Shown here: positions 9,854 to 17,426 of the stretch, in pieces
Position numbering within the stretch: the stretch's first letter is position 1
How the letters are laid out: each line of letters opens with the position of its first letter
Source of the DNA: Pseudomonas sp. PDM15
Lineage (GTDB): Bacteria; Pseudomonadota; Gammaproteobacteria; Pseudomonadales; Pseudomonadaceae
Length of the DNA: 64,000 nt
Assembly: GCF_014851565.1 (NCBI RefSeq)
Contig: NZ_JACVAA010000003.1
Location: forward strand, 620,001-684,000
Reading direction: 5' to 3'
Position numbers and translations under genes: made by a program
Notes under the pieces: model-generated
The model's database searches: none
What the model was told of the DNA's origin: nothing
The model's input: the letters and a program-made list of their open reading frames with translations, nothing else

Positions 9854-10567
9854 TCAGAACGGGAACAACGGGTTCATGAAGAACCGGTCGAACCAGCCCG
9901 GCTGGCTGGCGTCAGCGAAGGCGCCAGTGCCGGAATAGGTGATGCGGGCGTTGGCCACACGGGTCGAGGACACGGTGTTGTCGGTGGCGATATCGTCGGC
10001 GCGGATCATGCCGGCAATGCGCACCAGCTCGTCGCCGGTGTTCAGAGTCAGCCACTTCTCGCCGCGCACGGCGAGGATGCCGTTGGGCAGCACTTCGGCC
10101 ACGGTCACGGTAATCGAGCCGGACAGGCTGTTGCTCTGGTCGGCCTCGCTCTCGCCATCGGTATCACGGGTACCTTCGTAGCCCACGTCCAGACTGAGGT
10201 TCTCGGCCTTGAGCGGGTTGAGGCTGGTGCTCGGGTTGTCGATGGACACGCCGCCGCCGAACAGCGAAGTCAGGCCGAGGTTGGCGCTGCTGTCCTTGGA
10301 CATGCTGGAACCGGCCTTCTTGCTCGCCTGGGTGCGCTCGCTCAGGTTGATGGTGATGATGTCGCCGACCCGGTAGGCCTTGCGATCGTCATACAGGTTG
10401 GTTTCGAAGCCGGCCTGGTAGATCGAACCGTTGGTCTGCGCCGCCGGCAGCGGGGTGCGTGGCAGCACCGGCGCGTAATAGGGATCGTCCGGCTTCGGCG
10501 GAGGCGTGACGCAGCCACTCAGGACCACGCAGCCCAGCAGGGGGAGAAGAATCATCAGCCGGTTCAT
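9854..10567 (-). CDS. flgH: Flagellar L-ring lipoprotein
   Basis: FlgH forms the outer-membrane L ring. The N-terminus is a lipoprotein signal peptide with the lipobox LSGC, the lipidated Cys being residue 19, followed by a Pro-rich segment ([20 protein letters not shown]). [24 protein letters not shown] is the conserved FlgH region, and the C-terminus [20 protein letters not shown] ... [13 protein letters not shown] is typical. The ATG at 10567 (237 residues) is preferred to an in-frame GTG at 10573 because GAGG is spaced eight bases from it. It lies between flgG and flgI. Confidence 0.97.
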   Translation of the reverse strand: MNRLMILLPLLGCVVLSGCVTPPPKPDDPYYAPVLPRTPLPAAQTNGSIYQAGFETNLYDDRKAYRVGDIITINLSERTQASKKAGSSMSKDSSANLGLTSLFGGGVSIDNPSTSLNPLKAENLSLDVGYEGTRDTDGESEADQSNSLSGSITVTVAEVLPNGILAVRGEKWLTLNTGDELVRIAGMIRADDIATDNTVSSTRVANARITYSGTGAFADASQPGWFDRFFMNPLFPF

Positions 10568-10625
10568 AACCACTACCTCACGGCGTTCGTGTTGCTAGTT
10601 GCCGGCGCCTAGGGCGCCCGCAGGA

Positions 10626-11411
10626 TTAAAGGTTCTGCGTAATGAAGGAGAGCATCTGGTCCGAGGTGGAGATCACCTTGGAGTTCATCTCGTAGGCGCG
10701 CTGGGTGGTGATCATGTTGACCAGCTCTTCCACCACGCTGACGTTGGAGTTCTCCAGGGTGTTCTGCAGCACGGTGCCCAGGCCGGTCAGGCCGGGAGTG
10801 CCAACCTGCGGGGCACCGCTGGAGGCGGTCTCCAGGAACAAGTTGTTGCCGATGGCCTGCAGGCCCGCCGGGTTGACGAAGTCGGCGGTCTGGATGTTGC
10901 CGATCACCTGGGCGGCCGGGTTGCCGGGAGTGGTCACCGACACGGTGCCGTCTTCACCGACTGTGAACGTCTGCACCTCGGCCGGCAGGACAATGGCCGG
11001 CTCCAGGGGGAAGCCCTGGGAGGTGACGATCTGGCCGTCGGAGTCCAGGTGGAAACTGCCGTCACGGGTGTAGCCGACGGTGCCGTCCGGCATCAGGATC
11101 TGGAAGAAGCCGCGACCGTTGACCGCCATGTCCAGCGGCTGCTCGGTGGTCTGCAGGCTGCCGGCGGTGAAGATCTTCTGGGTGCCGGCGATGCGCACAC
11201 CGGTACCGAGCTGCAGGCCGGTGGGCAGCTCGCTGTCCTGGCTCGACTGGCCGCCGGGCTGGCGACGGATCTGGTACAGCAGATCCTCGAACTCGGCGCG
11301 ATCGCGCTTGAAGCCGGTGGTCGAGACGTTGGCCAGGTTGTTGGAAATGGTGGTCAGGTTCATGTCCTGGGCGGACAGACCGGTTTTCGCAACCCAGAGT
11401 GCAGGAAGCAT
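10626..11411 (-). CDS. flgG: Flagellar distal rod protein
   Basis: FlgG builds the distal rod, the drive shaft through the P and L rings. The 261-residue product has the axial-protein N-terminus (LWVAKTGLSAQDMNLTTISN, then NLANVSTTGFKRDRAEFEDLLYQ) and the C-terminal helix NVSVVEELVNMITTQRAYEMNSKVI ending MLSFITQNL. The length is exactly in the family range. A strong GAGGAGAAAG precedes the ATG. It is 46 bases downstream of flgF and is followed by flgH after about 58 bases. Confidence 0.98.
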   Translation of the reverse strand: MLPALWVAKTGLSAQDMNLTTISNNLANVSTTGFKRDRAEFEDLLYQIRRQPGGQSSQDSELPTGLQLGTGVRIAGTQKIFTAGSLQTTEQPLDMAVNGRGFFQILMPDGTVGYTRDGSFHLDSDGQIVTSQGFPLEPAIVLPAEVQTFTVGEDGTVSVTTPGNPAAQVIGNIQTADFVNPAGLQAIGNNLFLETASSGAPQVGTPGLTGLGTVLQNTLENSNVSVVEELVNMITTQRAYEMNSKVISTSDQMLSFITQNL

Positions 11412-11457
11412 ATTCTTTCTCCTCGAGCGCCAGATTCATGGCGCTTCGCGTTGGTGA

Positions 11458-12201
11458 TTAGCTGAGTTGCATGACCCGTGCCATGGCCGCCGCATCGTCT
11501 TCGGCGGTACGCATCATTTTCACGTGCAGCTCGAACTGGCGGGACAGCGAGAGGATCGCAGTCATCTCCTCGACGGCATTGACGTTGCTCGACTCGAGGA
11601 AGCCGGAGGTCACGCGCACGTTGGCATCTGTGGCGATTGGCTCGGTGGCGCCCTTGACGCGGACCAGTCCGTCGGTGCCCTTCTCCATGGTCTTGGGATC
11701 CGGATTGACCAGCTTGATGCGGTCCACCTCGGCCATCACGTTTGGCGCCTCGCCGAGGGCGCGGATGCTGATGGTGCCGTCCTGGCCGATCTCGACCTTC
11801 TGCTCCGGCGGCACGGCGATCGGCCCGCCATTGCCGAGTACCGGCAAGCCGTTGCCGGTGCGCAGCTGGCCGAAGGCATCAATCTGCAGGCTGGCGGTGC
11901 GCACGTAGGCTTCGCTGCCATCGGCCGCCTGCACGGCCATCCAGCCCTGGCCGTCGATGGCCACGTCCATGTCGCGGCCGGTCTCCTGCAACGAACCGGG
12001 GGTGAAGTCGGTGGCCGGGCGCTCGGTCATCGCGTAGACGCGAGCCGGATAGCTGTCGCCGAACACCGGCATCGAGCGCGCTTGCTCGTAGTCGCGCTGG
12101 AAGCCGCTGGTGGAAATGTTCGCCAGGTTGTTGGCGTGGGCACGCTGGGCCAGGGTGTTCTGGCTGGCGCCGGTCATGGAGATGTACAGCATCTTGTCCA
12201 T
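11458..12201 (-). CDS. flgF: Flagellar proximal rod protein
   Basis: FlgF is a proximal rod subunit. The 247-residue product has the family's short N-terminus (MDKMLYISMTGASQNTLAQR, then NNLANISTSGFQRDYEQARSMPV) and ends with SSNVNAVEEMTAILSLSRQFELHVKMM. It is the first gene of flgFGHIJKL. A consensus sigma-54 promoter lies about 55 bases upstream (12255-12270) and a terminator separates it from flgE, so it heads its own transcript. GGAGCAAACC precedes the ATG. Confidence 0.97.
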   Translation of the reverse strand: MDKMLYISMTGASQNTLAQRAHANNLANISTSGFQRDYEQARSMPVFGDSYPARVYAMTERPATDFTPGSLQETGRDMDVAIDGQGWMAVQAADGSEAYVRTASLQIDAFGQLRTGNGLPVLGNGGPIAVPPEQKVEIGQDGTISIRALGEAPNVMAEVDRIKLVNPDPKTMEKGTDGLVRVKGATEPIATDANVRVTSGFLESSNVNAVEEMTAILSLSRQFELHVKMMRTAEDDAAAMARVMQLS

Positions 12202-12254
12202 GGTTTGCTCCGCAGGTCGGCAATTGCCGCTCGTAACTCAGTTACCTGCTGTAC

Positions 12255-12270
12255 AGCAAGCCGCGTGCCA
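12255..12270 (-). promoter_or_regulatory. Sigma-54 (RpoN) promoter of flgFGHIJKL
   Basis: On the minus strand the sequence reads TGGCAC-GCGGC-TTGCT, a perfect match to the RpoN consensus TGGCAC-N5-TTGCW. The predicted start of transcription is near 12244, giving a leader of about 43 bases to flgF. In P. aeruginosa this operon is RpoN-dependent with the enhancer-binding proteins FleQ/FleR. Confidence 0.92.
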
Positions 12271-12311
12271 GGACTTATAAATATATCTATCTACATGATT
12301 AATAAGGATTT

Positions 12312-12339
12312 ATTAAAAGAAAAGACTCCTTATGGAGCC
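12312..12339 (-). terminator. Rho-independent terminator downstream of flgE
   Basis: On the minus strand GGCTCC-ATAA-GGAGTC forms a 6-bp stem (one G-T pair) followed by TTTTCTTTTAAT. It lies beyond the flgE stop codon and upstream of the flgF promoter, so it should end the flgBCDE transcript. Confidence 0.8.
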
Positions 12340-12360
12340 TTGCTTGCAGGTCATCCGGCG

Positions 12361-12387
12361 GGGACTTGCCGCTGGCGGCAAGCCCCC
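12361..12387. repeat. Inverted repeat just after flgE: possible second hairpin or regulator site
   Basis: CTTGCCGC-TG-GCGGCAAG, flanked by a further C-rich/G-rich arm, forms a long perfect stem directly after the flgE stop. There is no T-run on the minus strand. The half-site GCGGCAAG also occurs upstream of flgB. The repeat lies about 90-115 bases upstream of the flgF sigma-54 promoter, where an enhancer-binding protein would sit. Confidence 0.5.
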
Positions 12388-12397
12388 TCCTCCCCTA

Positions 12398-13708
12398 TCA
12401 ACGCAGGTTGATGATGGTCTGGGTGATGGCGCTCTCGGTCTCGATGGTCTTGGCGTTGGCCTGGTAGTTGCGCTGGGCGACGATCAGGTTCACCAGCTGG
12501 TCCGACAGCTCGACGTTGGAGTCCTCCAGCGCACCGGCCTGCAGGGCACCCAGAGTGCCGGAGCGCGGCGTTCCGACTACCGGCTCGCCGGACTGGAAGG
12601 ACTGTACCCAGGCGGTCTTGCCGACCGGGGTCAGGCCCTGCACGTTGGCGAAGTTGGCCAGTACCACCTGACCCTGGATCAACGACTGGCCGTTGGTGTA
12701 GCGCGCGAAGATCACACCGGTGTCGTCGATCTCCAGGCCAGCCAGCTCGCCGGTGGTGTAGCCGTCCTGGCTGACGGCGGTCACGGCGAAGGCACTGGAG
12801 AACTGGGTGGCATCGCGAATATCGATGGTTACCCCGGCTGCCGCCGCAGAGGCGCCGTTGGAACTCCATACTGGCGGCACCGAGTTGTCAGGGGCGGCCG
12901 GTGTCCAGTTGGTCATGGTCATCAGACCGGTAGCCGGGTCCACGGTCAGTTCCGGGGAGCTCAAGCTGGCGAGGTCGAGCTGGCCGGCGGTAGTGAAGCC
13001 CAGATTCGCGGTGAAAGGCGCAGTCGAGGTCGGATCGTTGGGGTTACGCCCGTCGATCAGCACATTCATGGTCCAGGTGTTGGCCGCCGTCTTGACGAAG
13101 TACTGGGTCATGACGTGGGCATTGCCCTGGGTGTCATAGATGTTGGTCGAGGTCGACGAGTTGTAGGTCTGCGGGTTCGTCGGGTCGAACGGCGTCACGG
13201 TCGGCACCGTGTTGGTCGAGTTCAGGTTGAAGGTCTGCTCCAGGTTCTCGGTGGCGCGTGGAGACTGGGCGGCGGTCTGAATCTGAATATCGTCGACGAT
13301 ACCGTTCTGCAGGTTGCCGGCCGCATCCACCGCATAGCCCTGCAGGCGGTAGCCGAAGTTGTTGACCACATAGCCATCACGATCGGTACCGAAGTAGCCG
13401 GCACGTGTATAGCTGATCTCGCCATTGTTGCTGGTAACGAAGAAGCCGTTGCCGTTGATGGCCAGGTCGAGAGCATTCTGGGTGTAGTTGATGTTGCCCT
13501 GGTTGAACAGCTGCGAAACGTCGCCCAGCAGCACGCCACTGCCCTGCGGGTTGGAGCCAGAGCCGAGCACCGAGGCGGCGTAGACGTCGGCGAACTCGGC
13601 GCGCGACTGCTTGAAGCCAGCTGTGCCGGCGTTGGCGATGTTGTTGCCGGTGACGTTGAGGTCGCTGGTGGCTGCCCGCAGACCGCTGAGACCGATGTTG
13701 AAAGCCAT
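12398..13708 (-). CDS. flgE: Flagellar hook protein
   Basis: FlgE polymerises into the hook, the universal joint of the flagellum. The 436-residue product begins MAFNIGLSGLRAATSDLNVT then GNNIANAGTAGFKQSRAEFADVYA and ends NVELSDQLVNLIVAQRNYQA, NAKTIETESAITQTIINLR, the D0 segments of hook proteins. The Thr/Asn-rich middle forms the exposed D1/D2 domains. Within these it has MNGNGFFVTSNNGEISYTRAG-like core segments (about residues 85-110). AAGGAGCATATCC precedes the ATG. It is the last gene of flgBCDE. Confidence 0.97.
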   Translation of the reverse strand: MAFNIGLSGLRAATSDLNVTGNNIANAGTAGFKQSRAEFADVYAASVLGSGSNPQGSGVLLGDVSQLFNQGNINYTQNALDLAINGNGFFVTSNNGEISYTRAGYFGTDRDGYVVNNFGYRLQGYAVDAAGNLQNGIVDDIQIQTAAQSPRATENLEQTFNLNSTNTVPTVTPFDPTNPQTYNSSTSTNIYDTQGNAHVMTQYFVKTAANTWTMNVLIDGRNPNDPTSTAPFTANLGFTTAGQLDLASLSSPELTVDPATGLMTMTNWTPAAPDNSVPPVWSSNGASAAAAGVTIDIRDATQFSSAFAVTAVSQDGYTTGELAGLEIDDTGVIFARYTNGQSLIQGQVVLANFANVQGLTPVGKTAWVQSFQSGEPVVGTPRSGTLGALQAGALEDSNVELSDQLVNLIVAQRNYQANAKTIETESAITQTIINLR

Positions 13709-13752
13709 GGATATGCTCCTTTGCCGTTACTGCCGGCGCTTACAGCCTGGGG

Positions 13753-14421
13753 TTATTGACCGATTATCTGGACCTGGGACAGCGGCACTGCGCCGATGCC
13801 TGCCAGGTTGAGTTTCATTTCGCCACCGTTCTGGCCGAGGGCGACGCTGTCGACATTCGCCGGCAGCAATGTGTAGAGGCCCTTGGTGCCGTCGGCGTAG
13901 GTGGCCTGCGCTTCGAACTTGTAGGTGCCAGGCGGCATGAGATTGCCGCTCGAGTCCTTGCCGTCCCACATGAAGCTGACATTGCCGGCAGCCTGCTGGC
14001 CAAGGTTGACGCGGTTCACCGCCTTGCCGGCGCTGTCGTAGACGTTGACGTAGACGTTGCTGCTGGTGACCGGCAGAACCAGGCTGCCCTTGAAGGTCTC
14101 GCTGGTATCGACCACGGCCTTCTCGGAAGGCACGATCACCTTGCGCCCGACCAGCGACGAGGCCTGCAGGGCCTGGGAGGACTGATAGCCGGACAGCAGC
14201 GACTCCATGCGGGTGTTGAGCTGCTCGATACCCTCGACCTGGCTGAACTGCGCGAGCTGGGCGATGAACTCGCCGTTCTCCTGCGGCTCCAGCGGGTTCT
14301 GGTTGTTCAACTGCGCCACCAGCAGTTCGAGGAATTCATTCTTACCGAGCTCCTTGCTCTTACCGGTTTCCGGCTTGATCTGGTACTGGTCGAGTACGGA
14401 ACTGACGCCACTGACACTCAT
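13753..14421 (-). CDS. flgD: Flagellar hook capping/scaffolding protein
   Basis: FlgD caps the growing hook and is needed for FlgE polymerisation. The 222-residue protein carries the conserved N-terminal stretch ELGKNEFLELLVAQLNNQNP then LEPQENGEFIAQLAQFSQVEG, followed by a FlgD Ig-like region (VYDSAGKAVNRVNLGQQAAG, FMWDGKDSSGNLMPPGTYKF) and a Tudor-like end. It is in the flgBCDE operon, 22 bases downstream of flgC and about 44 upstream of flgE. CGAGGAGCAAGACA precedes the ATG. Confidence 0.97.
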   Translation of the reverse strand: MSVSGVSSVLDQYQIKPETGKSKELGKNEFLELLVAQLNNQNPLEPQENGEFIAQLAQFSQVEGIEQLNTRMESLLSGYQSSQALQASSLVGRKVIVPSEKAVVDTSETFKGSLVLPVTSSNVYVNVYDSAGKAVNRVNLGQQAAGNVSFMWDGKDSSGNLMPPGTYKFEAQATYADGTKGLYTLLPANVDSVALGQNGGEMKLNLAGIGAVPLSQVQIIGQ

Positions 14422-14443
14422 TGTCTTGCTCCTCGTTCGCCGC

Positions 14444-14887
14444 TTACTGACCCAGGGTCAGCACGCGCTGCATCATCTGCTTGGCGGTGTTCATCATTTC
14501 GACGTTGGTCTGGAAGGCACGACTGGCGGAAATCATGTCGGCCATCTCCTCGACCACGTTGACATTCGGGTAGTACACGTAGCCCTTCTCGTCCGCCGCC
14601 GGATGGTTCGGCTCGTAGCGCGGGGTCAGGCTGCTCTGATCCTCGACCACACCCAGCACCTGAACACCGCGACCGGCCTGATCCTGGTCGGCGAACAGCG
14701 AACCGCGGTCGCCGCTCATGCTCGACTCGAACACGGTAGCGAACACCGGATGGCGCGCGCGGTAGGTCTGATCGATGCTCGAGGAGACGGTCTCGGCGTT
14801 GGCGATGTTGCTGGAGATGGTATTCAGGCGAGTGCTCTGGGCGCTCATGCCGGTACCGGCGATGTTGAAGACACTGGCGAGTGACAT
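14444..14887 (-). CDS. flgC: Flagellar proximal rod protein
   Basis: FlgC is a proximal rod subunit of 147 residues. The N-terminal helix SVFNIAGTGMSAQSTRLNTIS then SNIANAETVSSS and the C-terminal VNVVEEMADMISASRAFQTN, VEMMNTAKQMMQRVLTLGQ are diagnostic. YVYYPNVN is the usual segment before the terminal helix. It lies 14 bases after flgB and 22 before flgD. Confidence 0.98.
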   Translation of the reverse strand: MSLASVFNIAGTGMSAQSTRLNTISSNIANAETVSSSIDQTYRARHPVFATVFESSMSGDRGSLFADQDQAGRGVQVLGVVEDQSSLTPRYEPNHPAADEKGYVYYPNVNVVEEMADMISASRAFQTNVEMMNTAKQMMQRVLTLGQ

Positions 14888-14901
14888 GTTCGTGATCTCC
14901 C

Positions 14902-15309
14902 TTATTCGCCGCGCAGGGCGCCGATCAGCCCTTTGAACTTGCTGTTGAGCATGGTGAAGCTGGCCTGGAACTGCACCGCGTTCTCGGCGTAGTTGGCCTG
15001 CTCCTGCTGCATGTCGACACTGTTCTGATCGATGGACGGATGGAACGGGGTGCGGAAGCGCAGCGCCGGATCGGCCAGCTGGATGCCGTCGACGGCAATA
15101 TGCTGGCTATCGGTGCGGTTCAGGCCGAAGTGTTTGCCGTTCTGCTTCTCGTTCTGTTCGGCGAGCACGGCGGAGAAGTCCAGATCACGAGCCTTGTAAT
15201 GCGGGGTATCGGCGTTGGCGATGTTGTTGGCCAGCACTTCGGCGCGCTCTGCGCGGAAGCCGAGGGCCGTTTCGTGGATGCCGAGTGCGTTTGCGAAGCT
15301 GATGCTCAT
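14902..15309 (-). CDS. flgB: Flagellar proximal rod protein
   Basis: FlgB is a proximal rod subunit and the first gene of flgBCDE. ATG at 15309 gives 135 residues, the normal size, starting MSISFANALGIHETALGFRA; an in-frame upstream start at 15348 would lie before the predicted transcription start. ANNIANADTPHYKARDLDF and the C-terminal QQEQANYAENAVQFQASFTM, NSKFKGLIGALRGE are conserved. A sigma-54 promoter sits at 15351-15366, about 32 bases from the predicted transcription start to the ATG. Confidence 0.97.
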   Translation of the reverse strand: MSISFANALGIHETALGFRAERAEVLANNIANADTPHYKARDLDFSAVLAEQNEKQNGKHFGLNRTDSQHIAVDGIQLADPALRFRTPFHPSIDQNSVDMQQEQANYAENAVQFQASFTMLNSKFKGLIGALRGE

Positions 15310-15350
15310 GATCTGGAACCTTTGCCGTTTGGGCGTCGTGCCAGACATAA

Positions 15351-15366
15351 AGCAATGGCTGTGCCA
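15351..15366 (-). promoter_or_regulatory. Sigma-54 (RpoN) promoter of flgBCDE
   Basis: On the minus strand TGGCAC-AGCCA-TTGCT matches the RpoN consensus exactly. The predicted transcription start is near 15341. Upstream are an AT-rich segment (15367-15412) with a near-match to an IHF site (AATCATATGCTTA at 15385-15397) and then spaced GGCAAAG repeats, the layout expected of an enhancer-controlled promoter. Confidence 0.92.
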
Positions 15367-15423
15367 GTTTTATTTTTACTTATAAATCATATGCTTATGT
15401 AAATAATTGAGTTATCCGAGAGC

Positions 15424-15488
15424 GGCAAGCGGCAAAGCTTTTCCGCTACGTGGCAAGGCCTTTGGCGGCACGGCAAAGCCCTTTGCCG
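15424..15488. repeat. Phased GGCAA(A/G)G repeats upstream of flgB (candidate activator sites)
   Basis: Three partly palindromic copies start with GGCAAAG, GGCAAGG and GGCAAAG at 15431, 15452 and 15472, spaced 21 and 20 bases (two helical turns). The last is a perfect palindrome, CGGCAAAG-CC-CTTTGCCG, at 15471-15488, and a further GCGGCAAG precedes the first. They lie roughly 60-125 bases upstream of the flgB sigma-54 promoter. The regulator is not known from the sequence; FleR or FleQ is the obvious candidate. Confidence 0.55.
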
Positions 15489-15490
15489 CG

Positions 15491-15525
15491 CAAAAACGAA
15501 AACGGGAGGCTGTTGGCCTCCCGTT
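15491..15525 (-). terminator. Rho-independent terminator downstream of cheR
   Basis: On the minus strand CGGGAGG-CCAACAG-CCTCCCG forms a perfect 7-bp stem (extendable with flanking AA/TT) followed by TTTTCGTTTTTG, just after the cheR stop codon. Confidence 0.88.
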
Positions 15526-15543
15526 GCATTTTCCGACTTCGCC

Positions 15544-16371
15544 TCACTTCACCTTGTAGATGATCCCGGGGCTGCACTGAACCATCTGGTACAGATCCGG
15601 CAGGCCATTGAGCGCCTCAGAAGCACCGAGGAACAGGTAGCCGCCCGGCTTGAGGGTCGCGTGGATGCGGGTGAGGATGTCCTTCTTCACTTCGGCGGAG
15701 AAGTAGATCAACACGTTGCGGCAGAACACCACATCGAACTTGCCGAGGGCTGCATAGCTTTCCAGCAGGTTGATCGCACGGAACTCGACACGGCTCTTGA
15801 TCGGCGCCTTGACCACCCAGCGCCCCGGCCCTTTGGGGTCAAAGTAGCGCTGCAGCCGCTCCTGTGACAAACCGCGGCCCATGGCAAGACTGTCGTACTC
15901 GCCGGACTTGCAGTTGGTCAGCATGGATGGCGACAGATCGGTGGCAACGATCTGCACCCCAGCCTTGAGCTGCCCCAGGTTGGCCTTCTCGAACTCGTCG
16001 ATGGTCATCGACAGCGAATAAGGCTCCTGCCCCGAGGAGCAGGCCGCCGACCAGATGCGCAGACGCTGGTTGGGCGCCGCCTTTATCAGTTCGGGCAGCA
16101 CCCGATTCTTCATGACCTCGAAGGGATAGGTATCGCGAAACCACAGGGTCTCGTTGGTGGTCATGGCGTCCACCACCTGCTCGCGCAACCCTCCGCGAGG
16201 CTGGGCCTGCATCTTCTGCACCAGCTCACCGAGGGTCTTGATTCCCTGCTGCTCCATCAGCTTGTTGAGGCGGCTCGACACCAGGTACTGCTTGTTGCTC
16301 CCCAGCAGAATGCCGCAGGCCTTTTCCAGAAAGGTACGGAACTGCTCGAAATCCAAATTGCCTGAAGACAC
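15544..16371 (-). CDS. cheR: Chemotaxis protein methyltransferase
   Basis: CheR methylates glutamates of chemoreceptors using S-adenosylmethionine and so sets adaptation with CheB. The N-terminal helical domain (DFEQFRTFLEKACGILLGSN, YLVSSRLNKLMEQ) and the SAM-binding domain (RIWSAACSSGQEPYSLSM, then FRAINLLE and FDVVFCRNVLIYFS) are complete. I place the start at GTG 16371: GAGG is spaced eight bases from it and MSSGNLDFEQFR matches CheR1 starts, giving 275 residues. An in-frame ATG at 16392 would add seven residues without a good ribosome site. It lies downstream of cheV (about 44 bases) in one unit. Confidence 0.95.
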   Translation of the reverse strand: MSSGNLDFEQFRTFLEKACGILLGSNKQYLVSSRLNKLMEQQGIKTLGELVQKMQAQPRGGLREQVVDAMTTNETLWFRDTYPFEVMKNRVLPELIKAAPNQRLRIWSAACSSGQEPYSLSMTIDEFEKANLGQLKAGVQIVATDLSPSMLTNCKSGEYDSLAMGRGLSQERLQRYFDPKGPGRWVVKAPIKSRVEFRAINLLESYAALGKFDVVFCRNVLIYFSAEVKKDILTRIHATLKPGGYLFLGASEALNGLPDLYQMVQCSPGIIYKVK

Positions 16372-16415
16372 TAATGCCGCCTCACCAAACATAGTTCTAA
16401 CCGAGGGCAGAGCCC

Positions 16416-17348
16416 TCAGCCCCCATCCGCTACCCGGATACGCTCGACCACGCGGGAAGCCAGCTCGTCCGGACGGAATTTCGCGAGGAAATCGTCTGCG
16501 CCGACCTTCTTCACCATCGCCTTGTTGAACACCCCGGAGAGCGAAGTATGCAGAATCACGTGGAGGTTCTGCATCCTTGGATCGGAGCGAATCTCCGCAG
16601 TCAGGGTATAGCCATCCATCTCCGGCATCTCGATGTCGGAGATCAGCATGAGGAATTCCTCTGCCGGGGCCTTGCCCTCTTCCACTAGCTTGCGCAGGTA
16701 GTCGTAGGCTTGCCGACCGTCGTTGAGCGCCACCACCTCGACCCCGATGCTCTCCAGGCAGCGCGAGACCTGCTTGCGCGCCACGGACGAGTCGTCGCAG
16801 ATGAGCACGCGCTTCGATACCGCGCGAGCCTGGGTCTCGACGTCAACCACGCCTTCGGAAATGGCCTCCGACATCGGTGCCACCTCGGCGAGGATCTTTT
16901 CCACGTCGATGATTTCCACCAGCTTGTTGTCGACACGAGTCACCGCCGTCAGGTAGTGGTCGCGGCCGGTTCCCTTGGGTGGCGGATGGATCTCTTCCCA
17001 GTTCATGTTGACGATGCGCTCGACCGAACGCACCAGGAAGCCCTGAACCTTGGTGTTGTACTCGGTGATGATCACGAAACTGTTGTTGATATCATCTAGC
17101 GCCTGCCTACCGGTGGCCAACGCCAGATCGAGGATGGGAATGGTGCCCCCGCGGATGTTCGCCACACCGCGCACCACCTGGCTGGACTTGGGCATCACGG
17201 TGAGCTTGGGGCATTGCAGCACCTCCTTCACCTTGAACACGTTGATGCCATACAGCTGCGAGCCGTCCAGACGGAACAGCAAGAGCTCGAGGCGGTTCTG
17301 CCCGACCAGTTGGGTACGCTGGTTAACCGAGTCCAATACTCCGGCCAT
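16416..17348 (-). CDS. cheV: Chemotaxis coupling protein CheV (CheW-receiver fusion)
   Basis: CheV couples receptors to CheA and is itself phosphorylated. Residues about 15-165 are a CheW-like domain (LFRLDGSQLYGINVFKVKEV; VANIRGGTIPILDL). Residues 178-306 are a response-regulator receiver with acidic pocket Asp185/Asp186 and phospho-acceptor Asp238 in ISDIEMPEMDGY. The length, 310 residues, is standard. TAAGGAGTCTGGGC precedes the ATG. It is transcribed divergently from flgA, with about 78 bases between the two starts. A weak FliA-like element may lie in that gap but I do not call it. Confidence 0.95.
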   Translation of the reverse strand: MAGVLDSVNQRTQLVGQNRLELLLFRLDGSQLYGINVFKVKEVLQCPKLTVMPKSSQVVRGVANIRGGTIPILDLALATGRQALDDINNSFVIITEYNTKVQGFLVRSVERIVNMNWEEIHPPPKGTGRDHYLTAVTRVDNKLVEIIDVEKILAEVAPMSEAISEGVVDVETQARAVSKRVLICDDSSVARKQVSRCLESIGVEVVALNDGRQAYDYLRKLVEEGKAPAEEFLMLISDIEMPEMDGYTLTAEIRSDPRMQNLHVILHTSLSGVFNKAMVKKVGADDFLAKFRPDELASRVVERIRVADGG

Positions 17349-17399
17349 GCCCAGACTCCTTATTGTTTATATCGTCGCGCTCCCGCTAAGCCTAGCAGG

Positions 17400-17416
17400 C
17401 GGCACGAGCCTTGCTT
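17400..17416 (+). promoter_or_regulatory. Sigma-54 (RpoN) promoter of flgA
   Basis: CGGCAC-GAGCC-TTGCTT matches the RpoN consensus (GGCAC-N5-TTGC) with one change at the first base. The predicted transcription start falls at about 17426, next to the ATG at 17427, which matters for the flgA start. Confidence 0.85.
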
Positions 17417-17426
17417 TGTGAGCTGC

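Noticed and set aside
12332..13759. 475-residue open frame on the plus strand
   Set aside because: Antisense to flgE and across its terminator; composition is typical of a shadow frame.
17349..17426. FliA promoter for cheVR (TAGGCTTA ... GACGATAT)
   Set aside because: Spacing of 10 rather than 11 and several mismatches; not convincing.
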